From NCBI GenBank assembly GCA_963783505.1, contig CAWAOP010000018.1, positions 1 to 64,000 of the forward strand: a stretch of 64,000 nt of DNA, written 5' to 3'. This DNA comes from BOG-224 sp963783505. Its GTDB lineage: Bacteria > Acidobacteriota > Terriglobia > Bryobacterales > Bryobacteraceae. Below, in pieces: positions 26,904 to 35,609 of this stretch. Position numbers and translations under genes: made by a program. The notes beneath the pieces were generated by a model that was not told the origin of the DNA, ran no database searches, and saw only the letters and a program-made list of their open reading frames with translations. Within the stretch, counting starts at the first letter, position 1; each line of letters starts with the position of its first letter.

Positions 26904-27888
26904 TCAATCTCCATTCGTGGGACAGGCCATCGTTGTGCCTGGCCTGCCGGGCCCGATAGACGACGAAAGGCGATCGTCTGTCCCACCGGCCAGATATTTG
27001 CGCTCCAATTCGCGGTACTCCGGCAGGCCGACGAAGACGGTGTATTCCTTGAAGCTCGTCAGGCGATGCGTTTCACCAGGCCAGGATGCCCGGCGGCGCA
27101 TCGCGCAGCGCCTGGAAGAACTCCGCCAGCGCCTTGTGCATGACCATGATGGATGCGACGGGAATGCTGACGCGCGCGATGCCCATGGCCGCGAGTTCCG
27201 GAATAGGAATCAGTTCGGTTTTGACGCCCGTGACCGCATCCATCAGGTTCACCGAAAGCAGGCCATGAATTTCGCGCGCGGCGCGCTCGATATCGGCGCG
27301 CGTTCCGATGCCGTCGAGGAACGCCATATCGGCGCCGCAATCGAGATAGAGGTTGGCGCGGCGGATGGCTTCATCGAGGCCGTAGACGGCGTAGGAGTCG
27401 GTACGCGCGTTGATGACGATATCGGCGCCGCACCCAGAGGGTTCCCGGCGGCGAACGCCCGCCATGGCGCGCACCTTGCCCGCCATCTCCTCGGCGGGGA
27501 TCACCTGCTTGCCCTCCATGTGGCCGCAGCGCTTGGGAAAAACCTGATCTTCGATGTTGACTCCGGCGACACCCATCTCGATGAGCCGCTCGGTGATGGC
27601 GGCCGCGTTGATGGCGTTGCCGCCGCCGGTATCGATATCGGCCATCACCGGAATGCGCACAGCACGAACGATGCGCCCGGTGGTATCCAGGATGTCCTTC
27701 ATATCCACCAGGCCGACATCGGGCTTGGCGAGCAGGCTTCCGGCCAAACCAAAACCGCTGACCTGGATGGCCTGAAACCCCGCGCTTTCGATAATCTTGG
27801 CGCTCAGCGCGTCATGGCAGCCCGGAACCACGAGGGCTTTTCGGGCGTTCAACAGCGAACGCAGTTTGAGTGCACTCGGTTCATTCAC
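26904..27888 (-). CDS. Isocitrate lyase/PEP mutase superfamily carbon-carbon lyase, 3' frameshift
   Basis: Cleaves a 2- or 3-alkylmalate or methylisocitrate type acid. It has the Mg-binding MADIDTGGG, INIEDQ-like GVNIEDQVFPKRCGH (with the catalytic Cys loop KRCGH that marks lyases rather than PEP mutase), VINARTDSY and the terminal VASIMVMHKALAEFF. The start is GTG at 27888 behind GGGGGAG. The first frame ends at 27073 (GILAW). One surplus base near 27075-27085 restores GETHRLTSFKEYTVFVG and then LPEYRELERKYLAG, the usual family end. The final residues run into a GTGGGACAG repeat, so the true stop may have been displaced. Confidence 0.8.
26917..26986. repeat. GTGGGACAGG-type palindromic repeat, copy 2
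   Basis: Begins GTGGGACAGGCCATCG and ends GATCGTCTGTCCCAC, about 70 bases, the same ends as the copy at 11388-11466. It overlaps the 3' end of the lyase gene and stands about 20 bases upstream of the LeuC-like start. Confidence 0.75.
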
Positions 27889-28025
27889 GGATATGGACTC
27901 CCCCAGGCAACAACCACTGGTATAACAGACATACGGGTCCGAAGAATTGAGGGCGCCCGGACGCCGCGAAGCCCGGCGGAATGGGCGCCAGTCCAGCCCG
28001 CCGCAGGCAAAATGCCCGTCTGCAC

Positions 28026-28205
28026 CTAGCCAAAAAGCCCAGCCGGCTTCACCTTGGCCAGCGGTTCGCCGGTGGCGGGTTTGAAAGAGGCGAGCGCGTG
28101 TCGGGAGAGGTTGGGAATCCACTCCCCGCAACACGCTCCCGAATTCAGCGGCTCAATTCCGAGCCGGTTCAGGAAATCCTGGATGGAACGGTTGGCATTC
28201 GGCAC
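28026..28205 (-). pseudogene. N-terminal fragment of an ALDH7-like aldehyde dehydrogenase
   Basis: A 59-codon open frame from a GTG at 28205 encodes SIQDFLNRLGIEPLNSGACC, then GEWIPNLSRH and FKPATGEPLAKVKPA, ending GLFG and a TAG. LNSGA and NPATGEPLA-type sequence are the N-terminal hallmarks of the aminoadipic-semialdehyde (ALDH7) dehydrogenases. The catalytic domain is absent: nothing similar continues toward 27889. It is a truncated relic in the 348-base gap before the toxin gene; the rest of that gap (27889-28025 and 28206-28236) shows nothing convincing. Confidence 0.5.
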
Positions 28206-28236
28206 GGCCCTATTTCACGCCGTGGCGCGCTCTCTC

Positions 28237-28740
28237 TCACGAGCCGGCCTGACGCCGATTCCGGTGGCGGGCGAGGACAGCCTCCCGCAACCGGGCTGAC
28301 ATGTAGAAGCCGCTTGCCTCTAGCCGCACGAGCGTCGAAGGCAGGTCGGGGAGCAATCCAACGACGTCGGCTCTCTCTAATACGCCGAGCGTGCCGGTCA
28401 CGGGCAATTGCCGGGCGAGAGCGAAAGCGCGCCCCTCACGGTCATCTATGAGGAGCAAATCGGCGTGTAACTCCGAGGCAAGTTGGATTGCCTCGCGCTC
28501 GCCGGCATCCAGGGCATCCAGGTGCGGGTCATTCAACGGCATCTGGCGCGCTGGACGGACTTCAAGCCATCCCGGAGGCGACTCAAGCCACGCCTTGACG
28601 ACGGGCGGGGCGGACTCATCTCGCAGTTCCGCCCAGACCGCTCGCGGCACGATGACATGCCCGTACAACTGAGAAAGAAGTCCCGCCTCGCCAATGGCGA
28701 TTAGGTGGCGGAGAGGCGTAGTGTCGGAGACGACAATCAT
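28237..28740 (-). CDS. DUF3368 PIN-domain toxin-like protein
   Basis: 167-residue PIN-fold protein of the DUF3368 type, likely the toxin of a UPF0175 pair; PIN toxins are metal-dependent RNases. The acidic residues are in VVSDTTPLRHL (near residue 6), ALDAGEREAIQLA and LLLIDDREGRAFA. It overlaps the antitoxin gene by four bases (28737-28740), so it is translationally coupled. No RNA target can be inferred. Confidence 0.75.
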   Translation of the reverse strand: MIVVSDTTPLRHLIAIGEAGLLSQLYGHVIVPRAVWAELRDESAPPVVKAWLESPPGWLEVRPARQMPLNDPHLDALDAGEREAIQLASELHADLLLIDDREGRAFALARQLPVTGTLGVLERADVVGLLPDLPSTLVRLEASGFYMSARLREAVLARHRNRRQAGS

Positions 28741-29024
28741 CCGCGATCGGGTTGGCGGCCGGCCTGGGCCGACGCCTGGAGCGCGGCCTCGCGATCAAGC
28801 TCGGTTGGGTCGAAATCGAATACCGCAGCGCCGTGCGAGCCCAGAAACTGCTGAGCCTCCCAGCGCGAGGCGAACCCGAGCAACCGCCGGACTTGGGCGA
28901 CGCTCAACAGGCCTTGCTGGTAGCCCTCCAATGCAAGGCTTTCCGCAAGACGCCGGGACAGATCGCCCCAGCGCCCTTCCAGGGCGCCCCGCACATCGTC
29001 CGGAATGTCTATGCTCAGGGACAT
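28737..29024 (-). CDS. UPF0175-family antitoxin-like protein
   Basis: About 95 residues from the ATG at 29024 (MSLSIDIPDDVRGAL). The helix-turn pattern is ...SLALEGYQQGLLSVAQVRRLLGF, then RWEAQQFLGSHG, which is the UPF0175 profile. The overlapping PIN partner downstream supports a type II toxin-antitoxin module. An upstream in-frame ATG at 29042 is possible but less likely. Confidence 0.72.
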   Translation of the reverse strand: MSLSIDIPDDVRGALEGRWGDLSRRLAESLALEGYQQGLLSVAQVRRLLGFASRWEAQQFLGSHGAAVFDFDPTELDREAALQASAQAGRQPDRG

Positions 29025-29036
29025 CCTGAGTCCATT

Positions 29037-29199
29037 ATGCAATACATTGTTTCTTGGGGGATAAGGAAGCGCCGGAGTTGCGGCGCGAGGTAAGCCAGAT
29101 CATACTCGAACATGTCGACCAGATCGTCGCTGCGTAGGGACCCGCTCGCGTACGTTCGCCTAAACGTCGAGGGGAAGAAGAAGCGAAAAGTCATCTAGC
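29037..29199 (+). pseudogene. Possible broken small plus-strand ORF
   Basis: The first frame gives MQYIVSWG; shifting one base in the G-run gives EAPELRREVSQIILEHVDQIV; a third frame gives RDPLAYVRLNVEGKKKRKV. Each part looks coding but no single frame spans them. If real, it is a frameshifted small protein; I cannot assign a family and confidence is low. Confidence 0.22.
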
Positions 29200-30097
29200 C
29201 TTCGAGCTTTTCCGTTATCGCTTGATGAATGAGTTTGCGAAGAAGGTCTTCGTGCTGTTCAAAATCGGTGTTCCGAATTCGAACAAGCACAAGGGTTCCA
29301 TCCCTCAGTTCGGCCTCAACTCCCGCTTCGCTCAGCCGCTTGACCCACGTTTCTGGATCAGCTACGCGAAACCGAATGCGGATGAAGTTCTTCTTGGGCG
29401 AAAAAGCCAACACGTTGAAGAAACTGCCGGGAACACCCAGTGCAACGTGGCCTTTCTTGTATTTCAATTCCAGGTTTGGATCAGCGATTTCATTAGCGAT
29501 TTGAGCCATGCGATCACACGCCTTCATCAGCGAGGCGCCTACCCGCGCCTCCCAGGTTGACCGATCCACATCAGGTTCCGTTGCCCCGCCCGCCTCCCCT
29601 GTATCGTCTTCTCGCAGTTGCCGCTGATCAAGCACCTTCACGAAGTCAAGCACAACATGGTTGCTGACTCTAAGGGCATTGAGTTGGATAGCGATGATAG
29701 GAATGCTGCCCGCAAAGAGGGCAATCACATTTAGAAAGCGCGCGGTTACCTGCTCTGCAACCAAGACCGCAACGTGGTCGTAAGCGGGATAGCGTCGCCG
29801 CTCGATATCCCAGTATTCGATAGTACGGATGATGTGGCTGGGATCCGTCGGACCGAGCATGATCTCCACTTCATAGCGAAGAGTACTTTCGGCATCCGCG
29901 TCGCTTAGCAGCATGTCGAGCCTTCCTGCGCCAACCTGGACTCGCTCGCGCTGAATTACTGCCAGTTCGCCCAGGCCAAGGATCGAAGGGTCTTTTGATA
30001 TCTGGTCATGCAGCCACACCTCGCTGAAGTCTGGGTGGCCTTTCAGAGAAATCGGCTCGGCCTTTACATATTCAAGTTTTGTAGCAGATGAAGTCAT
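29195..30097 (-). CDS. Hypothetical protein with a PD-(D/E)XK nuclease-like segment
   Basis: About 300 residues from the ATG at 30097, preceded by GGAG ten bases upstream. It contains QVGAGRLDMLLSDADAES followed by RYEVEIMLG, an Asp-then-Glu-x-Glu arrangement like the PD-(D/E)XK nuclease core though the expected Lys is not clear. The next segment is EYWDIERRRYPAYDHVAVLVAE. A longer C-terminal part (residues 180-290) has GHVALGVPGSFFNVLAF and IRFRVADPETWVKRLSEAG; no family is recognised for it. It is a lone gene beside a toxin-antitoxin pair. Composition is slightly less GC-rich than its neighbours, fitting an accessory gene. Confidence 0.5.
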   Translation of the reverse strand: MTSSATKLEYVKAEPISLKGHPDFSEVWLHDQISKDPSILGLGELAVIQRERVQVGAGRLDMLLSDADAESTLRYEVEIMLGPTDPSHIIRTIEYWDIERRRYPAYDHVAVLVAEQVTARFLNVIALFAGSIPIIAIQLNALRVSNHVVLDFVKVLDQRQLREDDTGEAGGATEPDVDRSTWEARVGASLMKACDRMAQIANEIADPNLELKYKKGHVALGVPGSFFNVLAFSPKKNFIRIRFRVADPETWVKRLSEAGVEAELRDGTLVLVRIRNTDFEQHEDLLRKLIHQAITEKLEG

Positions 30098-30225
30098 CGC
30101 AATTATTCTCCGGACTGATTCTCGCCTTCTGCCCTGTTCCGGATTATACCCCTTCAGGTTGACAAGCCCCCCCAACCCGTCGGAGTGCGCCTCGGCGCTC
30201 CTCACGCTGCGGTTGGAAATGGGAG

Positions 30226-31733
30226 CTACTGCGCTCGTTGCTCCGCTGCCAGCGCGCTGTTACGGCGCCCGAAGGGGAAGTAGATGCAGAAGCCGATCAA
30301 CAGCCACACGAAGAAGCGCAGCCAGGTTTCGAGCGGCAGCGCCATCATCAGCACCAGGCAGAACGCAATCGAGATGCACGGCAGCCACGGACAGCCGGGC
30401 ACGCGGAAACGGCGGGGCCGGTCGGGCTGCGTGCGGCGCAGCACGATCACGCCCGCCGAAACAATGATGAACGCGAACAGCGTGCCGATGTTGGCGAGAT
30501 CGGCGAAGGTTCCGATATCCCAAATGCCCGCCGGAATGCCGACCACCAAGCCTGCGATCCATGTGCTGATGTGCGGGGTCTTGTGCACGGGATGCACTTT
30601 GGAAAACGCCTTGGGCAGCAGGCCGTCGCGCGACATGGCGAACCAGATGCGCGCCTGCCCGTACTGAAACACCAGCAGCGAAGACACCATCCCTACAATG
30701 GCGCCGAGGCTGACCCATTGGCGTACGCCGTTATAGCCCAGGCGCTTGAGCGCATCGGCCACCGGAGCTTCTCCAGTGAGGGTCTTCCACGGCGCGATGC
30801 CGGTCAGCACAAGCGCCACGGAAATGTAGAGCACCGCGCAGACCACCAGCGTCATGATGATGCCGAATGGCAGGTCGCGCTGCGGGTTCTTGCATTCTTC
30901 GGCCGCCGTGGAGACCGAATCGAAGCCGATGTAGGTGAAGAACACGATGGCCGCGCCGGTGAGAACTCCGGGGAATCCGTTGGGCAGGAACGGATGCCAG
31001 TTGGTAGGTGTTCACCGCGCGCGCCGCGCCGATGACGAAAATCAGAATGGCGGCGATCTTGATGCGCCACCATGACGTTGTTGGTTCCGGCGCTCTCGCG
31101 CACGCCGATCACCAGAATGTAGGTGAGAATCAGCAGAATCAGCAGCGCCGAAATATTGAACCACGCGCCGGTGAACTCGCCGCCGACAATGGGCGGCCCG
31201 GCCAGCTTGGCCGGCAGGTGCCAGCCGAACAGATTATCCAGTACGTCGTTCAAATAGCCGGAGAAACCCACGGCCACGGCCATGTTGGAGACGGCGTATT
31301 CGAGGATCAAATCCCAGCCGATGATCCATGCGATCAGTTCGCCGAGCGTTGCGTAGGCGTAGGTGTACGCGCTGCCCGCGATAGGGATCATGGCGGCCAG
31401 CTCGGCGTAACACAGCGCGGCGAAACTGCACGCGAACGCGGTGAGGAGGAACGAAAGCGAAATCCCCGGCCCCGCTCCCGGGCGGCCGACCATGGACAAC
31501 GCCTGACGGCCATGCAGAAGCAGATCCCAGATGGGCGCGTGCAGTACGGATTTGAAGCTGAGTGTTTCGCCCGCCGCCGCGGTTCCGGTGAGGATAAAAA
31601 TGCCGGAGCCGATGACGGCGCCGATTCCGAAAGCCGTCAGGCTCCAAGGACCCAGCGTCCGCCGCAGCTTCCGCTCGGGATCTTCGGAAGCCGCGATCAG
31701 CGCGTCGATGCTCTTGGTGCGGAGAAGGCTCAC
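30226..31733 (-). CDS. APC-family amino acid permease, two frameshifts
   Basis: Cation- or exchange-linked amino acid transporter of the inner membrane. The start MSLLRTKSIDALIAASEDPER precedes WSLTAFGIGAVIGSGIFILTG, the APC family signature, and twelve or so hydrophobic segments. The breaks are near 31065-31069 (one extra G; corrected: NNVMVRIKIAAILIF) and 31001-31008 (one extra C; corrected: NWHPFLPNGFPGVLTGAAI). The later frame resumes at FFTYIGFDSVSTAAEECKNP, also diagnostic. It is the last gene of a minus-strand run; the gene upstream is a small basic protein. Substrate not determinable. Confidence 0.8.
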
Positions 31734-31828
31734 GGGTGGACGCTATCCGCCGTCCGCCGTCCGCCATCCGCTTTCCGCGGCCTTTCAGCGCGCAACGGAT
31801 AGCGGAAAGCCGATAGCGGAGAGCGCTC

Positions 31829-31987
31829 TTACCGTTTCCTCTGGCCTTGGGCCTGGTGACGGATCTTCTTCTTCATCGATCCGCGGGCTACGCCGGCGGC
31901 GCGCTTGGCTTTGGCCGGCGCCTTCTTGCGCGCGGCGCGTTTTACTTTCTTGCGTTCGACTTTTTCGGTAATGTTCTTTGTGTTCAT
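31829..31987 (-). CDS. Small highly basic protein
   Basis: A 52-residue Lys/Arg/Ala-rich protein starting MNTKNITEKVERKKVKRAA and ending MKKKIRHQAQGQRKR. The stop of the helicase gene and this ATG share the sequence TGATG, so it is coupled to uvrD. The composition suggests nucleic-acid binding or a ribosome-associated role; that is inference. I do not recognise a family. Confidence 0.55.
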   Translation of the reverse strand: MNTKNITEKVERKKVKRAARKKAPAKAKRAAGVARGSMKKKIRHQAQGQRKR

Positions 31988-34329
31988 CAGGTTCGTTTCA
32001 ATCCCGCGTATTTTTCCACGAGCTTTTTCAGGCCGTGGCGAGGGAAGTTTACAGTGATCTTAGCATCTTCACCGTCGCCTTCGCGGCGGACCACGGTGCC
32101 TGTGCCGTATTTCGGATGCTCTACCGTCGCGCCCGTTCGAAATCCCGTATGCCGCGGAGGAGCAAATGGAATCACCGGCGCGGCGGGCTTCGGCGCGCCC
32201 GAGGCGGCGGCCGGTGCGGCGTTCGGGGCCCCGGCGGGAGCGCGCGGCGGAAAAGGGATGTTCCGGTCGCGGAAAAACTGCGATATGTTGTCGAGGGAGT
32301 TGTACGTCTTTCCGGTAAACAGATTGCGCCGGACGGCCTCGCGGACATCCACCCGCTCGGCTAGAAGGCCGATCTCGCCGGCCTCCGGTTCGCCGAGGTT
32401 CACGGTCAGGTGTTCGGGAACCTCGCGCAGGAACCCGGAGGGCGCCGACCGCTCGGGGTCGCCCCCGCCGAACCGGCGCCGGTATTTGGCCCACGTGAGA
32501 ATCAGCCGCTGGCGCGCCCGCGTCATGCCGACGTAGCACAGGCGGCGTTCCTCTTCCATCGCGGATTCCGAGCCCACGGAGCGGCTGTGCGGAAACAAGC
32601 CCATCTCCATGCCCGTCACGAAGACAACGGGAAACTCGAGGCCCTTGGCGTTGTGCAGAGTCATCAGGTTGATGGCGGCCCGCTCGTCGATGTGGTCCGA
32701 TTCGGCGTCGAGCGTGGCGAGGTCCAGGAACTCAGTGAGGCCCTGGCCGCGCGCGGCGGCGTCGGCGGCGGCATTGATCAGTTCGTCCAGATTCTCGAGG
32801 CGCGATTCGGATTCCAGCGTCGATTCGGATTCCAGCATCTTGCGGTATCCGGTGCGATCGAGAATAAAGCGGATCAGATCCGGAGGAGCCGCCGTCCCGG
32901 CAACCAGCGAGATTTCCTGAATCAGCCCGCGGAACGCCAGGAGCGACGACTGCGAACGGGCCGCCAGTCGCGGGTCTTCGGCGGAGGAGGAGACGGCGTC
33001 CCACAGACTGACCTTCCGTTCGTTGGCATGGCGTTCGATCGACTCCACCGTGGTGCGGCCGATGCCCCGCGCCGGCGTGTTGATGACGCGCAGGAGGCTG
33101 GCAGCGTCGGAATTGGACATCGCCAGCTTCAGGTACGCGACCACGTCTTTGATTTCCGCGCGCTGGTAGAAACTCAAGCCCTTCACAATGGCGTACTTCT
33201 GGCCGGTGTCGCGGAGGGCGTCTTCAATTTGCCGCGACTGTGCGTTGGTCCGGTACAGAATGGCCACATGATCGTCGCGGTGCGAAGCGAGGTGCTCTTC
33301 GATTTCCCGCGCGATGAAGCGGGCTTCCGAGCGGTCGTCGGGAGCGGCGTAGATGCCGATGCGCGGCCCTTCGCCGGCATCCGTCCAGAGCTTCTTTCCC
33401 TTGCGCTCCTTGTTGTGCTCTACCACCGCGCCGGCCGCGGCCAGAATGTTTTTCGTGGAGCGGTAATTCCGCTCCAGGCGGATAACGCGCGCGTTGGGAA
33501 AGTCGTGCTCGAAATCCAGGATATTGCGGATATCGGCGCCGCGCCAGCTATAGATGGACTGATCTTCGTCGCCGACCACGCACACGTTTCGATGCGATTC
33601 GGAAAGCAGGCGCATCAGCTCGTACTGGCAGCGGTTGGTGTCCTGGTACTCGTCCACCATGACGTAGCCGATGCGCCGGTTCCAGGTCTCGCGCGTAGCC
33701 TCGTCGTTGTGGAGCAGGCGCACGGATTCGAGCAGCAGGTCGTCGAAATCCAGCGCGTTGGCGTTGAGCAGAATCTGCTCGTAGCGCTCGAAAACGGCGG
33801 CGATGCGCTCGGTTTCGGAGCTGGTGGCGCGCTTGTAGAGATCCGCCGGGCCGAGCTTCTGGTTCTTGGCGTTGCCGATGCGCGAGAGAAGCGCGCGCGC
33901 CTGCATGAATTCCTTTTCTTCGATTCCCAGGCTGCGGTAAGCCGCTTTGACCGAAGCGAGCTGATCGTCCTCGTCGTAGATGCTGAAGCGGCGCGTGAAG
34001 CCGGGGCGAATGCGCGCGAGTGGATCGCCATCCTGGCGCAGCAGGCGTACGCAGAAGGAGTGGAACGTGGAGACGCGCGGCGGATATTCGAGGGAGCCGC
34101 CATCCAGCAGGCCCGCAACGCGTTCGCGCATCTCGTTCGCGGCTTTGTTCGTGAAGGTGACCGCCAGCACCGCGGAGGCAGGCGCGCGCCGCGTGGTCAC
34201 GATGTAGGCGACGCGGTGCGTAATTACACGGGTCTTGCCGCTGCCCGCGCCCGCGAGTATGAGCAGAGGCCCATCCACGTGCGTGACTGCTTCACGTTGT
34301 TGCTCATTGAGCCCGCTGAGGAAATCCAT
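31987..34329 (-). CDS. ATP-dependent DNA helicase, UvrD/PcrA type
   Basis: Superfamily 1A 3'-5' helicase for DNA repair and replication restart. About 780 residues. Motif I is LAGAGSGKTRVITHRVAYI, motif II VDEYQDTNRCQYELM, then VVGDEDQSIYSWRGA (motif III), RLERNYRST (motif IV) and MTLHNAKGLEFPVVFVTGM (motif V), YVGMTRARQRL (motif VI). The C-terminal 110 residues hold a Pro/Ala-rich linker and a small TGTVVRREGDG-type domain. The start MDFLSGLNEQQREAV at 34329 fits the family; a TTG 15 bases upstream is in frame. Confidence 0.9.
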   Translation of the reverse strand: MDFLSGLNEQQREAVTHVDGPLLILAGAGSGKTRVITHRVAYIVTTRRAPASAVLAVTFTNKAANEMRERVAGLLDGGSLEYPPRVSTFHSFCVRLLRQDGDPLARIRPGFTRRFSIYDEDDQLASVKAAYRSLGIEEKEFMQARALLSRIGNAKNQKLGPADLYKRATSSETERIAAVFERYEQILLNANALDFDDLLLESVRLLHNDEATRETWNRRIGYVMVDEYQDTNRCQYELMRLLSESHRNVCVVGDEDQSIYSWRGADIRNILDFEHDFPNARVIRLERNYRSTKNILAAAGAVVEHNKERKGKKLWTDAGEGPRIGIYAAPDDRSEARFIAREIEEHLASHRDDHVAILYRTNAQSRQIEDALRDTGQKYAIVKGLSFYQRAEIKDVVAYLKLAMSNSDAASLLRVINTPARGIGRTTVESIERHANERKVSLWDAVSSSAEDPRLAARSQSSLLAFRGLIQEISLVAGTAAPPDLIRFILDRTGYRKMLESESTLESESRLENLDELINAAADAAARGQGLTEFLDLATLDAESDHIDERAAINLMTLHNAKGLEFPVVFVTGMEMGLFPHSRSVGSESAMEEERRLCYVGMTRARQRLILTWAKYRRRFGGGDPERSAPSGFLREVPEHLTVNLGEPEAGEIGLLAERVDVREAVRRNLFTGKTYNSLDNISQFFRDRNIPFPPRAPAGAPNAAPAAASGAPKPAAPVIPFAPPRHTGFRTGATVEHPKYGTGTVVRREGDGEDAKITVNFPRHGLKKLVEKYAGLKRT

Positions 34330-34456
34330 GAAGGGGAAAAACAATTCGAGTGTAGCATGGGCGGGTTGCTTGGGCGCCAGAACCGATTGATTATCAAATT
34401 AGGCGGCGAGTAGGACAGACCCGTATGATAGGCTGTGCGAAGGGGGGGGAAATGCC

Positions 34457-34960
34457 ATGGCAGACGACGATTCGCAGGACTCTACTTCCAGCGACAGCAC
34501 GGACACGTCTTCGAGTTCGGACGATTCGCAGGATTCGGGCGTTACGCCCAGCGCGCCGGACCTGAGCAAGCTTCCGCTGAGCATCGAGGTGGTTCAGGCG
34601 GCTCTGGTGAACGCGTTCCGCGCGAAGGGCATCGACGTGGACGACGACGGCGTGAAGGTCACCAACGAGACGGGACTCTATCATCTTTGTGTGCGGATGG
34701 CCGAAGATGGAACGCCGCTTCCGAAGATTCCGGACGACACCAGCAATCTGGCGCCTGGGAGCCTGAAGGGCGCGAAGCTGTTGGCCCTCGGCGCCATTCA
34801 GTTCGCGGGCGAGGCGACGCGGGCAACCATCCGAATCGTCGAGACCGAGACGAGCGCCATCCTCGATTCCGGGTTGGGCGACGCGGACGGCGCTTCCGAA
34901 GAGTCGGTGGGCGAGGCAGCGGAGGAGGCTCTCTCCAACATACGCACTTTGTGCGGCTGA
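34457..34960 (+). CDS. Acidic hypothetical protein
   Basis: 167 residues, unrecognised. The first 30 residues are almost all Asp/Ser/Thr (MADDDSQDSTSSDSTDTSS), a flexible acidic tail, followed by one helical domain (LPLSIEVVQAALVNAFRAKG) and two strands. There is no signal peptide. It faces the small secreted-like gene at 34972 with only 11 bases between the stops. Confidence 0.5.
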   Translation: MADDDSQDSTSSDSTDTSSSSDDSQDSGVTPSAPDLSKLPLSIEVVQAALVNAFRAKGIDVDDDGVKVTNETGLYHLCVRMAEDGTPLPKIPDDTSNLAPGSLKGAKLLALGAIQFAGEATRATIRIVETETSAILDSGLGDADGASEESVGEAAEEALSNIRTLCG

Positions 34961-34971
34961 GCCGCCGCCGG

Positions 34972-35349
34972 TCAGGGGGTGATTTCGACGGTGGTGGCGG
35001 CAGTATCGCCCTGGCCGTTCCCGGTCATCCCTCCGACATTCTCGGACGGGTCGGCGTAGAGCGTTAGGGTATATTCGCCCGGCATATCGAGACTGACAGT
35101 CTGCGTGTTGCCGGCCGACTCGCCGGGAGCCAGGCTGTCGAAAAACGGGGCGTCCTCGGCGACGCTTCGCCCATATTGGTTTGTCAGGCGATAACCAACG
35201 TAAAAGCCCTTTCGAAATGGGTCGTCGCCGGCGATTGCGGGAGCGTCGCCGGTGTTCTTGACGGTCCACGTGAACGAGAACGCCTGGCCCGAGGTCGCCG
35301 GATTCGGCGAGCAAACGGGTCCGGCTGTGATGGCGATAAAGTAGCTCAT
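34972..35349 (-). CDS. CARDB-like beta-sandwich hypothetical protein
   Basis: About 125 residues from the ATG at 35349. The pattern is an Ig-like/CARDB fold: AGPVCSPNPATSGQAFSFTW, TVKNTGDAPA and the typical SLAPGES...TVSLDMPGEYTLTLYADP. No signal peptide is obvious. Its partner, if any, is unknown; the convergent gene at 34457-34960 may belong with it. Confidence 0.5.
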   Translation of the reverse strand: MSYFIAITAGPVCSPNPATSGQAFSFTWTVKNTGDAPAIAGDDPFRKGFYVGYRLTNQYGRSVAEDAPFFDSLAPGESAGNTQTVSLDMPGEYTLTLYADPSENVGGMTGNGQGDTAATTVEITP

Positions 35350-35609
35350 GGATAGGATACCCCTCCGCGTAACGGTTCCTATCACTCTACCATCGAGGAA
35401 GAAATCCCGCTTTCCGCGCGTCAACGACGGCTGCTGCAATCCATCAGGAGATCGCGCGCGAAGTAAATCAACTCCCGGGCCGCGTCTTTGCCGAGCGCGG
35501 CAAAAACGGCCGCACGGAGACGGCCCTGCGGGCCGCTCTCCATCGGGCCGGAGCCGCCGCGCTCGGCGAACTACTGCAAGCTCCCGCTCCGGCGAGAGAA
35601 CTGCGCCGC

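Noticed and set aside
32410..34413. 667-codon plus-strand frame opposite the helicase
   Set aside because: The minus-strand frame has all seven helicase motifs; the plus frame is a high-GC shadow.
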